From assembly GCA_030695805.1 (NCBI GenBank), contig JAUYPG010000032.1:1-12371 (forward strand): a stretch of DNA of 12,371 nucleotides, written 5' to 3'. A program made the position numbers and the translations under genes. Numbering within the stretch: the stretch's first letter is position 1; each line of letters starts with the position of its first letter. The stretch is from Nanobdellota archaeon (GTDB lineage: Bacteria; Patescibacteriota; Minisyncoccia; UBA6257; GWB1-50-10). The notes under the pieces were generated by a model that worked only from the letters and a program-made list of their open reading frames with translations, made no database searches and had not been told where the DNA came from. Below are positions 1-6,383 of the stretch, one piece after another.

Positions 1-389
1 TTCGTTTCTTCGAGGGCGGCGCGTATCTGGATCCGATACCCTTCCGTTATTTTTTTAACGTGCTTTCCGAGCTCCTCCCTTCTTTCTCCGGAAAGTTCCG
101 GCAAAAATACGCGGATCGTTATTCCGTCGGCGTTCGCGGTAAGCCCGAGAGAAGAGGTCTCTATGCCTTTTGCGATTGCCACCGCTCCTTCTTTATCCCA
201 TGCCTGTATCAAAATCTCCCGGGGCGGCTTTATGCTTATCGCGCCTACTTGTTTTATGGGCAAAATCTCTCCGTAGTATTCCACTTTAATGTCCTCGACC
301 AGGGCGGGAGTCGGGCGGTTTGCCCGAATGGAGGCAATTTCCTCTTTCAGTTTTTGAATAATAGAGGCTGTTTTTTGTGAGAAATCCAT
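1..389 (-). CDS. frr: Ribosome recycling factor, 3'-truncated by window edge
   Basis: RRF works with EF-G to split the post-termination ribosome so its subunits can be reused. Read leftward from ATG at 389-387, the first 129 residues are visible and the C-terminal third lies outside the window. The family signature is clear: an N-terminal helix with IRANRPTPALVEDI, then VEYYGEILPIKQVGAISI, PWDK-like AWDKEGAVAIAKGI, the SLGLTANADG turn, and LPELSGERREELGKHVKKI entering the second long helix. So the hinge, all of domain II and part of domain I are present. The N-terminus is about eight residues shorter than E. coli RRF. No Shine-Dalgarno precedes the ATG; the leader is a run of ACGAAT words. 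It lies 46 bp after the delta'-like gene on the same strand, so cotranscription is plausible. pyrH, its usual partner, is not visible. Confidence 0.95.
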   Translation of the reverse strand, partial: MDFSQKTASIIQKLKEEIASIRANRPTPALVEDIKVEYYGEILPIKQVGAISIKPPREILIQAWDKEGAVAIAKGIETSSLGLTANADGITIRVFLPELSGERREELGKHVKKITEGYRIQIRAALEET

Positions 390-435
390 GAAAATCAACG
401 AATAACGAATTTGTACGAATAAACGAATATGTAAT
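390..435 (-). repeat. Short ACGAAT direct repeats in the holB-frr spacer
   Basis: Four ACGAAT words begin at 398, 405, 415 and 423. They resemble the ACGAAT/ACGAAC words of the larger palindromic elements at 5532-5634 and 6384-6481, but no matching inverted arm is present here. It may be a half or decayed copy of that element (inference). Confidence 0.6.
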
Positions 436-1080
436 TTATGAACGGAGAATGTAATCTATGGCTTTTTTTTGAAGTTTGGGATTTAGGTTGAACCGGCTCA
501 TTTCGAGTTTACGCAGAAGAAAGCCGATTTTTCGCGCGTTTTTAATTTTATCTTTACGGTATAGGTCTATCATACTTTGTTCTATTTCATTTACAAGGTT
601 GGGCGTTTCTTCGAGGGGGTCCTTCAGTCGCTTTGCTCCTTCAGGATGACTATCATACATATTTATGGCAGGCGGTACGTAGATTCTTATACAACGAGAG
701 AGGAGGGCTGGAGAAAGGACTTTTGTATCGCGGGCCGTGAAGATGATAAGAGAGTTTGTTGGCGGCTCTTCCACAATTTTCAGGAGCGCGGGGGCCGCCT
801 GCCAGGTAAGGCGCTCCGCGTCGCGGATGATAAGCGTACGCTTCTTGGATTGCAGAGGGGTTTGGAAAAGAAATTTTTTTATGTTGCGAACCTCGTTTAT
901 CCCGACTGCCGCGTGTTCAAACAAAAGAGTGTCTTGAAAGATGTCGCTCCCTTCGAGATGGCGCGCGAGGGAAAGGGCGAGATCTTCCTTCGGCGCGCTT
1001 TCGGGACCGAAGAAAAGGTAGGCGTGGTGAAGACGGTCTTCGTCTGCGAGGAGTTTTAGTTTCTCTTCTATCCTTATCAT
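436..1080 (-). CDS. holB: DNA polymerase III delta'-like clamp-loader subunit (short)
   Basis: A 214-residue AAA+ clamp-loader protein, probably delta', which helps load the sliding clamp during replication. Visible motifs are HHAYLFFGPES (residues 18-28, where a Walker A would be, but lacking the GKT core, as in delta'), the Walker-B-region sequence DAERLTWQAAPALLKIVEEPP (87-107), and the SRC sensor-1 motif at 128-130. The zinc module that normally follows the P-loop region is absent. The protein is far shorter than the E. coli subunit (about 330 aa), and the C-terminal collar domain is reduced. The start is placed at the ATG at 1080. An ATG further upstream at 1140 would add 20 residues, but these are encoded by the palindromic spacer repeat. 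There is no Shine-Dalgarno. It lies between mreB and frr. Another divergent gamma/delta' family member cannot be excluded. Confidence 0.82.
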   Translation of the reverse strand: MIRIEEKLKLLADEDRLHHAYLFFGPESAPKEDLALSLARHLEGSDIFQDTLLFEHAAVGINEVRNIKKFLFQTPLQSKKRTLIIRDAERLTWQAAPALLKIVEEPPTNSLIIFTARDTKVLSPALLSRCIRIYVPPAINMYDSHPEGAKRLKDPLEETPNLVNEIEQSMIDLYRKDKIKNARKIGFLLRKLEMSRFNLNPKLQKKAIDYILRS

Positions 1081-1093
1081 TTTGTAACATCTG

Positions 1094-1217
1094 AAATTCC
1101 AAGCACCAAATTCCAAATTACAAACAATATCAAAGTTCAAATGACCAAAATTCGAAACGCGCTTTGAATTTTGTATTTTGAATTTGTTTGTGATTTGGTG
1201 CTTGGGATTTGGAATTT
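1094..1217 (-). repeat. Long imperfect palindrome between mreB and holB
   Basis: The left arm 1094-1127 and right arm 1184-1217 are inverted repeats built from the words AAATTCCAA, AAGCACCAAAT and ACAAACAA. Inner arms of TTCAAA/CAAAATTC words continue the pairing toward a loop near 1157-1163. The whole spacer could fold as a single hairpin of about 124 nt. The mreB stop codon (1216-1218) lies at the outer end of the right arm. There is no U-tract after the stem, so it is not a standard intrinsic terminator. Confidence 0.8.
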
Positions 1218-2226
1218 ATCTTCTATTCGCAAGTAAAGTCCGTTTATACACATCTATATGCGAGAGCACGATCGCGGTGCCTTTCGCGACGCAAAAAAGC
1301 GGGTCTTCGGCCACAAACGCCTCGACCCCGAGGGCGCGTTTCAAAAATTCATCGAGGTGGCGGATTTGGGAAGAGCCGCCAGAGAGGATGATCCCTTTTT
1401 CCATGATGTCCGCGGCGAGCTCGGGCGGCGTTACATTGAATACCGACTGGATGGAGTTCACGATATCCACAAGATAGGGATTGATGGCTTCGGCGACCTC
1501 GCTCGAGAAGACCGAGAGATTTTTCGGGAGGCCGGACATAAGGTCGCGTCCGCGGATTTTTACCTCAAGTTTTTCTTTGTTCGGAAGCGCGGAGCCGCCT
1601 TCAATCTTTATTCTTTCGGCGGTCGCTTCTCCGATCGCGAGGCCGTATTTTTTTCTGATGTAGGAGGTAATGGCCTGGTCAAATCTGTTCCCCGCGATGC
1701 GTAGAGATGACCACGCGACGATACCGCCAAGCGATATGACCGCGACTTCGGTTGTTCCTCCGCCGATGTTTATGATCATGTTTCCTTCGGATGAGTGGAT
1801 GGGAATGCCGGCGCCGAGGGAGGCGAGGAGGGGCTCTTTTACGAGAAAGACCTCTTTTGCTCCGGCTTCTTTCGCGGCGTTCGTGACAGCCCGCTCTTCG
1901 GTCGAGGTGATGCCCGCGGGCACGGAGATGACAATTTCCGGTTTGAATATATTGAAGGAGCCGATACTTTTGCCGATAAAGTACTTCAGCATTGCCTGCG
2001 TTATGTAGTATTCGGCGATGACCCCATCTTTCAGGGGCTTGTAGGTTACGATGTTGTCCGGCGTGCGACCCACCATCTCTTTTGCTTCGGCTCCCACGGC
2101 AAGGACCGTGTTTTCCGGTTTTTTAAGAGCGACAACCGTGGGCTCGTTTATCACGATTCCTTTTTCCGGCAGAAAAACAAGAGTGTTCGTGGTGCCGAGA
2201 TCTATGCCGATTTTTCTTACAAACAT
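1216..2226 (-). CDS. mreB: Rod-shape actin homologue MreB
   Basis: MreB polymerises beneath the inner membrane and organises lateral cell-wall synthesis. The protein is 336 residues, close to the family's usual 335-350. Phosphate-1 motif GIDLGTTNT is at residues 7-15. PEIVISVPAGITSTEERAV (96-114) and EAGAKEVFLVKEPLLASLGAG (120-140) follow. Phosphate-2 IGGGTTEVAVISLGG is near 154-168, then RIAGNRFDQAI and GEATAERIK. The C-terminal adenosine motif contains LSGGSSQIRHL. The usual GGDRFDE is AGNRFDQ here, a mild divergence. The ATG at 2226 gives the canonical N-terminus, with no Shine-Dalgarno and an AT-rich leader. No mreC or mreD lies in the window; murA is directly upstream, so cell-wall synthesis and shape genes are adjacent. 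The C-terminus LLANRR ends at the boundary of a palindromic repeat. Confidence 0.96.
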   Translation of the reverse strand: MFVRKIGIDLGTTNTLVFLPEKGIVINEPTVVALKKPENTVLAVGAEAKEMVGRTPDNIVTYKPLKDGVIAEYYITQAMLKYFIGKSIGSFNIFKPEIVISVPAGITSTEERAVTNAAKEAGAKEVFLVKEPLLASLGAGIPIHSSEGNMIINIGGGTTEVAVISLGGIVAWSSLRIAGNRFDQAITSYIRKKYGLAIGEATAERIKIEGGSALPNKEKLEVKIRGRDLMSGLPKNLSVFSSEVAEAINPYLVDIVNSIQSVFNVTPPELAADIMEKGIILSGGSSQIRHLDEFLKRALGVEAFVAEDPLFCVAKGTAIVLSHIDVYKRTLLANRR

Positions 2227-2235
2227 AAAATATAA

Positions 2236-2360
2236 AATTTCTAATTACTAATTTCTAATCAAGCACCAAGCGCCAATGTCCAAATACCTAAAATTTTATG
2301 TATTGGTCATTGGGTTATTTTGTCATTAGGATTTGATTAGGAATTAAAAATTAGGAATTA
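2236..2360 (-). repeat. AT-rich imperfect palindrome between murA and mreB
   Basis: The outer arm near 2236-2262 (TTTCTAATTACTAATTTCTAATCAA-type words) is complementary to 2333-2360. Inner arms CCAATGTCCAAATAC (2272-2286) and GTATTGGTCATTGG (2299-2312) add a second tier around an AAATTTTA core. The murA stop codon at 2351-2353 lies inside the right outer arm. There is no terminator-type U-tract. Confidence 0.78.
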
Positions 2361-3619
2361 ACTCTCGTGATTTCTGCTCCCAACTTATTCAGCCGCTCTT
2401 CGATGCGCTCATATCCTCGATCTATTTGGTAGATATTATTGATTCTGGACTCCCCTTTTGCAATGAGGGCGGCGCCAAGGAAGGCGAGACCCGCGCGAAT
2501 ATCAGGGGACTCTATCTCTCTTGCTCGAAGCGGAGTTTTCCCGCGCACAAGGGCACGCGTGAGGTCGCAGACCGTGATCTTCGCTCCCATGCGGTTCAGG
2601 TCCTCCGCATAGTTCAGCCGCCCTTCAAACACGGTCTCATGGACCAAGCTTTCTCCTTCAGCTTGGGTGAGGAGGAGGGCAAAAAGGGATTGCAGGTCCG
2701 TGGGGAAGCCCGGATACTCTCTTGTTTTTATATCCACGCTTTTTAATTTTTTCGGAGATGAGACCTCTATCCACGACTCTCCTTTTTTGAGGGGCACCCC
2801 CATTGCTTTCAGGGTTTGGATCGGCACCTCGAGGTGCTCGGGGTCGCAGTTCGTTATCCGGAGCGGATCCCCAAGGAGCGCTCCCAGGGCGAGAAAGCTT
2901 CCTGCTTCGATGCGGTCCGGAATAGTTTGCATCGTTTTTCCTTTCGCCTCGAGGGGTCTCCCTCCAGTACCCTGAATTTCTATGGCGTGGGTTCCTGCTC
3001 CTTTGATTTTCGCGCCGCACATGTTCAAAAATTTCGCGAGCGCGGATATTTCGGGTTCAGAAGCCGCGTTTCGCAATATGGTTTTCCCTTTCGCGAGGGT
3101 TGCCGTCATCATGAGGGTCTCAGTTCCGGTTACGGATATGTTCCGGAAGGTGAAGTCGCAGCCCATAAGGCGCGGAGCGGAGAGGGTATAGCCGTTTTTT
3201 GTTTCTTCGATTTTGCTTCCCATGGCGCGCCAGCCTTCGAGAAAGAGGTCTATGGGACGCTTGCCTATGACACACCCTCCCGGATGCGGGAAGGAGGCGT
3301 TACCTTTTCGCGCGAGAAGCGGACCGATGAAGACGATGGAGGCGCGGAAGCGTTTCGCGATTTCAGGGTCAAGAGACGCGGTTTTTATTTTTTCCGGATT
3401 TACCGTAACTACCCCATTTTTTTGGGCAACCTCACATCCGAGTTTTCGGAGGAGCTCTTCGGCGCGAAAGACATCCTCGATTCTGGGAACGTTCGTAATT
3501 TTTATTTCATCCTTGAAAAGAAGCGAGGCGGCAAGGGACTTCAGGGCTCCGTTTTTCGCTCCGTTTACCTTGATGGAGCCCTTGAGTTTCTTCCCCCCTT
3601 GAACGATAAAGTAGGCCAT
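2351..3619 (-). CDS. murA: UDP-N-acetylglucosamine 1-carboxyvinyltransferase MurA
   Basis: This cytoplasmic enzyme transfers enolpyruvate from PEP to UDP-GlcNAc, the first committed step of peptidoglycan precursor synthesis. It is 422 residues, a full-length EPT-fold protein. Visible active-site elements are NGAKNGAL with Lys22-Asn23, the flexible loop PHPGGCVIGKRPIDL with catalytic-type Cys116, and REYPGFPTDLQ with Asp308 (equivalent to E. coli Asp305). A Cys rather than Asp at 116 predicts fosfomycin sensitivity (known for the family). The C-terminal RGYERIEERLNKLGAEI is typical. Start is ATG 3619; there is no Shine-Dalgarno, and a predicted promoter ends only a few bases upstream, so the mRNA may be nearly leaderless. 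The last codons and TAA fall in a palindromic repeat. Its neighbours are mreB downstream and the aspartate kinase upstream, separated by an intrinsic terminator. Confidence 0.97.
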   Translation of the reverse strand: MAYFIVQGGKKLKGSIKVNGAKNGALKSLAASLLFKDEIKITNVPRIEDVFRAEELLRKLGCEVAQKNGVVTVNPEKIKTASLDPEIAKRFRASIVFIGPLLARKGNASFPHPGGCVIGKRPIDLFLEGWRAMGSKIEETKNGYTLSAPRLMGCDFTFRNISVTGTETLMMTATLAKGKTILRNAASEPEISALAKFLNMCGAKIKGAGTHAIEIQGTGGRPLEAKGKTMQTIPDRIEAGSFLALGALLGDPLRITNCDPEHLEVPIQTLKAMGVPLKKGESWIEVSSPKKLKSVDIKTREYPGFPTDLQSLFALLLTQAEGESLVHETVFEGRLNYAEDLNRMGAKITVCDLTRALVRGKTPLRAREIESPDIRAGLAFLGAALIAKGESRINNIYQIDRGYERIEERLNKLGAEITRVNS

Positions 3620-3628
3620 AACTATCTC

Positions 3629-3657
3629 ACTTTATCAGGGTTTTCGCGGGGGCGCAA
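3629..3657 (-). promoter_or_regulatory. Candidate murA promoter
   Basis: On the minus strand TTGCGC (3657-3652) is separated by 17 nt from TAAAGT (3634-3629), which is preceded by TG as an extended -10. Initiation about 7 nt downstream would fall only 2-4 nt before the murA ATG. It follows the terminator of the upstream gene, where a new promoter is needed. The -35 matches consensus at only three positions, so this is a moderate call. Confidence 0.45.
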
Positions 3658-3668
3658 ATAATGAAGTT

Positions 3669-3703
3669 AAAAAAAGAGACGCGAGCGTATGAGCCTGCGT
3701 CTC
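3669..3703 (-). terminator. Rho-independent terminator after the aspartate kinase gene
   Basis: On the minus strand a GAGACGC arm (3703-3697) pairs with GCGTCTC (3682-3676), enclosing a 14-nt loop that can pair further through GGC/GCT. Seven T residues (3675-3669) follow directly. This is a textbook intrinsic terminator ending the aspartate-kinase transcript before murA. Confidence 0.88.
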
Positions 3704-3717
3704 GGCTTTTATGCCCG

Positions 3718-3729
3718 GAGAGCGCTCTC
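3718..3729. repeat. Perfect 12-bp palindrome just after the aspartate kinase stop
   Basis: GAGAGCGCTCTC is a perfect dyad 6 bp beyond the stop codon and 15 bp before the terminator stem. It may be a small extra hairpin or a protein site; nothing decides between these. Confidence 0.5.
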
Positions 3730-3734
3730 GGCGG

Positions 3735-4916
3735 TCAGTCGATGAACTCCGCGTGGAGAGCATGGATTGCCCGTTCGACTTCGTGCCTATGTACGAGGCA
3801 GGAGATGGTGATGTCCGAGGAGGTGCTCCCTTGAATTTCAATCCCCCCCTTCTCGAGTGCTTCTCTCATGCGCGCTGCCACGCCCGGGGTGTTTTCGATT
3901 GCCTCGCCGACGATAGTAACTCTTCCAAAGCCCGTCATGATGCGGTACTTGGCGTTCTTGCAATCGCGGAGGACGGCTTTGGTTCGATAGAGGTCCCTCT
4001 CATTTATTGTGAACGTAGCTGAGCTGTCCGTTTCAGCGATGTCCTCGACATTCACTTTTCTGTCCGCGAGTCGCCGCAGCGTTGATGAGATTGTTTGCGG
4101 ATTTCCAGCGACAGAGACCCGAACGAGGGGGTGGTTCGCGGAGGTAATGGTTGTGACCGTCCTCGTCGCGCCTTTCCTCTCCGCGCTTATGAGAGTTCCC
4201 TCACCCGCTTCGAAGGCGGGCATGACGCGAATCGGCACATTTCCTTTTTCAGCCAGGTTTGCCGCGGACGGCGCGATGACCTTCGCTCCGTTTCGCGCGG
4301 ACTCTCGAAGTTCTCGGAAGGTCATCGTTCGTACGACTGGGGCATCGAGAACGATGATGGGATCCGCGGTGTGGATTCCCTTGGTTTCCTTACAGATGAC
4401 GCATTCCGCGCCGAGCGCTTCCGCGAGCGCGACCGCGGTTGTGTCCGATCCGCCTCGGCCCAGGGTTGTTACTCTGCCCTCGGGCGTCGCTCCCTGGAAA
4501 CCCGCGACGATGACGATGTTTCCCTTGGCGAGCTCCTCCTCGATGCGGCTAATGTCGACATGAACGATAGCCGCGTTTCCGTATTGGTCATCGGTCACGA
4601 TGACATCGCGTCCGGTGAGCGTCGTCGCCTTGCCGCCCGCGCCATTGATCGCGGCTAAGAGGAGTTGCGTCGAGATTATTTCTCCCTGAGAGAGAAGTTC
4701 GTCAAGCTCTGGGGTGTCAGAGAGCGCTGGATTCAGTTCCGCGGCTCCTTCCAGTAGATCGGTCAAACCCGCGGGAGCCGAGACGACGACAACGATGCCG
4801 TTGATAAGGCCTGCTTGTTTGTTAAGCAGAAACGCCGCGATTCTTTCCATGTTGTCGATTGCTTCAGCTCCACTGCCAATGCAACCGCCACCGAACTTGT
4901 AAACTGTGTTGCGCAC
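3735..4916 (-). CDS. lysC: Aspartate kinase, divergent, with two ACT domains
   Basis: Predicted to phosphorylate aspartate, the entry step to lysine, diaminopimelate, threonine and methionine. It has 393 residues. The amino-acid-kinase domain starts with YKFGGGCIGS (residues 6-15, Lys7 conserved), then VVVVSAPAGLTDLL (42-55), VIVAGFQG (135-142), TLGRGGSDTTAVALAEAL (151-168) and GIHTADPIIVLDA (180-192). Two ACT domains follow (about 262-325 and 328-393), the second carrying GSTSSDITISCLVHRHEVERAIHALH, so allosteric feedback by an end product is likely. Odd points: the usual KFGGTS motif is GGGCIGS and the usual TDVDG is KETKG. It starts with GTG at 4916 behind GGAGGAG, the only strong Shine-Dalgarno in the window, and sits between hairpins instead of the usual spacer repeats. 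This suggests a separate transcription unit, possibly acquired. Another amino-acid-kinase activity is possible. Confidence 0.85.
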   Translation of the reverse strand: MRNTVYKFGGGCIGSGAEAIDNMERIAAFLLNKQAGLINGIVVVVSAPAGLTDLLEGAAELNPALSDTPELDELLSQGEIISTQLLLAAINGAGGKATTLTGRDVIVTDDQYGNAAIVHVDISRIEEELAKGNIVIVAGFQGATPEGRVTTLGRGGSDTTAVALAEALGAECVICKETKGIHTADPIIVLDAPVVRTMTFRELRESARNGAKVIAPSAANLAEKGNVPIRVMPAFEAGEGTLISAERKGATRTVTTITSANHPLVRVSVAGNPQTISSTLRRLADRKVNVEDIAETDSSATFTINERDLYRTKAVLRDCKNAKYRIMTGFGRVTIVGEAIENTPGVAARMREALEKGGIEIQGSTSSDITISCLVHRHEVERAIHALHAEFID

Positions 4917-4921
4917 GGTAT

Positions 4922-4928
4922 CTCCTCC
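4922..4928 (-). promoter_or_regulatory. Strong Shine-Dalgarno deciding a GTG start
   Basis: GGAGGAG lies 5 nt upstream of the GTG at 4916 and fixes it as the aspartate kinase start. None of the other fourteen gene starts visible in the window has a comparable site. Confidence 0.85.
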
Positions 4929-4984
4929 GCATGAATTCAGTGTCCCTCCAACCCCGCGGGACTATTTTGTGAAAGAACATTTCT

Positions 4985-5030
4985 TGGGCTGGTGAAGAGG
5001 GTAGAGTGTTCCATCCCCTTCACCAGCCCA
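4985..5030 (-). terminator. Strong GC-rich hairpin between rpsI and the aspartate kinase gene
   Basis: The arms 4985-4997 and 5018-5030 are a perfect 13-bp inverted repeat (TGGGCTGGTGAAG and its complement), extendable by GGG/CCC across a one-base bulge. It begins 7 bp after the rpsI stop. There is no U-tract on either side, so it may be a non-canonical terminator, an RNA 3'-end stabiliser, or a leader element of the next gene. The remaining 68 bp before the GTG hold no promoter I can defend. Confidence 0.6.
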
Positions 5031-5036
5031 CGCTCG

Positions 5037-5531
5037 CTATCGTTTTCTCCACTGCTGGGGACGCCGCGCTTTTCGAAGCCCTGGTTTTTTGCGCTCTACG
5101 ATTCTGGAGTCGCGTTTCAGGAATCCCGCGGCTTTCAGCGGAGTGCGCCATTTTTCATTCAGGTTGTTTAAGGCGCGCGAAAGTCCCAAGCGGATTGCCT
5201 CGGCCTGGGAACTAGGCCCCCCTCCTTGCACCATCGCGGTTACTTTGAAAACCGCGTTCAATGCGCCAAATGGCGTCGCGACCATCTGGCGGAGACGCTC
5301 TATTTTGAAATACTCCCCTATGGTTTTTTCATTTATCATCACATCGAGTTTTTCCGTCGGGAGAAGATGGGAATTCGCTCCTTCTTCCCCTTCCGTCAAA
5401 CTTTTCAGGGGTTTGTTCGTGCTCGGGTAGATGCGCACCCGCGCGATCGCGGCTTTGCGGCGCCCCACTGCTTCTATGTAGCGGCTTTTATCTTTCGCCG
5501 GAGCAACTGGTTTTGGTTTTGATATTGTCAT
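5037..5531 (-). CDS. rpsI: 30S ribosomal protein uS9
   Basis: S9 binds 16S rRNA in the small-subunit head, and its C-terminal tail reaches the P-site tRNA anticodon stem. It has 164 residues. Core family sequence includes YIEAVGRRKAAIARVRIYP (18-36), INEKTIGEYF, VQGGGPSSQAEAIRLGLSRAL (101-121), and a basic tail RKKPGLRKARRPQQWRKR ending in the conserved Lys-Arg. It is longer than E. coli S9 (130 aa) through a 17-residue N-terminal lead and an insertion around NKPLKSLTEGEEGANSHLL. It follows rplM in the usual L13-S9 order. There is no Shine-Dalgarno; the ATG at 5531 abuts a palindromic repeat of about 100 bp. It is the last ribosomal gene of the cluster and is followed by a strong hairpin. Confidence 0.97.
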   Translation of the reverse strand: MTISKPKPVAPAKDKSRYIEAVGRRKAAIARVRIYPSTNKPLKSLTEGEEGANSHLLPTEKLDVMINEKTIGEYFKIERLRQMVATPFGALNAVFKVTAMVQGGGPSSQAEAIRLGLSRALNNLNEKWRTPLKAAGFLKRDSRIVERKKPGLRKARRPQQWRKR

Positions 5532-5634
5532 ACTTCGTGTCCAATACGAACAATGCGAACTTCATACGAACAACGCGAACACTATATTAGTAACGTATTA
5601 GTGTTGTTCGTGCATTATTCGTGTCATTCGTGTT
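5532..5634 (-). repeat. Palindromic spacer element, copy A (ACGAA family)
   Basis: This element of about 100 bp lies between rplM and rpsI. On the minus strand it opens with repeated ACGAAT/ACGAAC words and closes with their complements, giving an inner stem ACGAACAACAC.../...GTTGTTCGT and a looser outer stem. It is nearly identical over its flanks to copy B at 6384-6481, in the same orientation and also directly before a ribosomal protein start. Its first words encode the last residues and the TGA stop of rplM (5624-5626). Confidence 0.85.
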
Positions 5635-5974
5635 GGTTTATTATAAGTCGGTTCAGACGGGGTCTTTGCAGGCGGTTTTTCGGGAGCATGAGGCGGACCG
5701 CGTTCCGGATCACCCATGCCGGATTTTTCTTAAATTTTTCTTCAAGAGTTCTTTCCTTGAGGTGGCCGAGGGGTCCAGTATGTTTATAGTATATCTTATC
5801 TTTCATCTTTTTTCCCGTTACTTCGATTTTATCCGCGTTTTTTACGACTACCTTATCTTCTCCCGCGAGCCGTGGCTCGTAGGAGGGATTTTTTTTCCCC
5901 TGCAAAATAATCGCGATTTCCGAAGCGAGTCGTCCAAGTTTTTTCCCTTTTGCGTCTATAATGTGTTCTTTCAT
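5624..5974 (-). CDS. rplM: 50S ribosomal protein uL13
   Basis: L13 is an early-assembly large-subunit protein. It has 116 residues against about 142 in E. coli. Family features are HIIDAKGKKLGRLASEIA (4-21), VVVKNADKIEVTGKKMKDKIYYKHTGPLGHLKE (41-73) and NPAWVIRNAVRLMLPKNRLQR (85-105). The N-terminus lacks the first 15 or so residues found in E. coli. The C-terminus stops at INQHE, where E. coli L13 continues for roughly fifteen residues. The final CACGAATGA is the opening word of the adjacent palindromic element, so the stop appears to be supplied by that repeat (inference). Start is ATG 5974 with no Shine-Dalgarno. It lies between rplQ and rpsI on the same strand. Confidence 0.95.
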   Translation of the reverse strand: MKEHIIDAKGKKLGRLASEIAIILQGKKNPSYEPRLAGEDKVVVKNADKIEVTGKKMKDKIYYKHTGPLGHLKERTLEEKFKKNPAWVIRNAVRLMLPKNRLQRPRLNRLIINQHE

Positions 5975-6014
5975 AGTTTTTTATTATCGAAGCCCCTCGT
6001 CGCGCGCTTCTCGG

Positions 6015-6054
6015 GGCGACTATTGAATTTGTTCACACAAATTCAATAGTCGCC
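6015..6054 (-). repeat. Perfect 18-bp hairpin with the rplQ stop codon at its tip
   Basis: The arms 6015-6032 and 6037-6054 are perfectly complementary over 18 bp with a 4-nt loop, GTGA on the minus strand (a GNRA-type loop). The rplQ TGA stop (6035-6033) occupies the loop, so the 5' arm encodes the last residues of L17. A second small stem (GAAGC/GCTTC, 5989-6010) follows before rplM. There is no U-tract, so a standard terminator is not indicated. Confidence 0.9.
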
Positions 6055-6383
6055 GTTTTCGCGGCATCACCTTTTCGTCTCGCGGCATATTTGATGACCC
6101 TTGTATACCCTCCTTTCCGGTCCGCGTAGCGCGGGGCTATTTCTTTTTGCATTTTCATCGCTTCTTTTTTCGGAAGGCAGGCAAGGAGAAGACGCATAGA
6201 AGACAAGGTGCCTTTTTTCCCATGGGTTACGAGGCGCTCCACCACGGATCGCAGTTCTTTTGCCCGGGTCTCGGTTGTCATGATTTTTTCATGGCGCACC
6301 AAATTCGTCGCGAGATTTTTCATAAAGGCCTTTCTTTGCCCGGTTTTCCTGCCAAATTTTTTTCCTTTTTTTAGATGTCTCAT
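6033..6383 (-). CDS. rplQ: 50S ribosomal protein bL17
   Basis: L17 is a large-subunit protein near the exit-tunnel side. Its 116 residues are close to the usual 116-127. Signature sequence starts MRHLKKGKKFGRKTGQRKAFMKNLATNLVRHE, then ITTT-like MTTETRAKELRSVVERLVTHGKKG (35-58), and ends YADRKGGYTRVIKYAARRKGDAAKTATIEFV. It sits directly after rpoA, the conserved end of the alpha operon, and before rplM. The start at ATG 6383 is fixed by the family N-terminus; there is no Shine-Dalgarno. The last seven codons form one arm of a perfect 18-bp hairpin with the TGA in its loop, so termination on L17 would take place inside a very stable RNA structure. Confidence 0.97.
   Translation of the reverse strand: MRHLKKGKKFGRKTGQRKAFMKNLATNLVRHEKIMTTETRAKELRSVVERLVTHGKKGTLSSMRLLLACLPKKEAMKMQKEIAPRYADRKGGYTRVIKYAARRKGDAAKTATIEFV

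Noticed and set aside
577..1059. Plus-strand open frame of 160 codons opposite the delta'-like gene
   Set aside because: It lies entirely antisense to a gene with clear clamp-loader motifs and has no recognisable protein features.
1081..1140. N-terminal extension of the delta'-like protein by 20 residues
   Set aside because: The added codons (for example LEFGAWNF) are the palindromic repeat words read in frame, and MIRIEEKL fits the expected start.
1083..1215. Rho-independent terminator after mreB
   Set aside because: The stem is long and AT-rich with no U-tract after it, unlike the clear terminators at 3669 and 11135.
2816..3661. Long plus-strand open frame of 281 codons opposite murA
   Set aside because: It is the antisense shadow of a well-supported MurA gene, and its translation shows no family motifs.
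4009..4658. Plus-strand open frames opposite the aspartate kinase
   Set aside because: Both lie antisense to a gene with intact kinase and ACT motifs; low-complexity translations are typical of GC-rich shadow frames.
4867..4934. Small upstream frame from the ATG at 4934 overlapping the aspartate kinase start
   Set aside because: It is short, out of frame, has no Shine-Dalgarno of its own, and consists mainly of the kinase ribosome-binding site and first codons.
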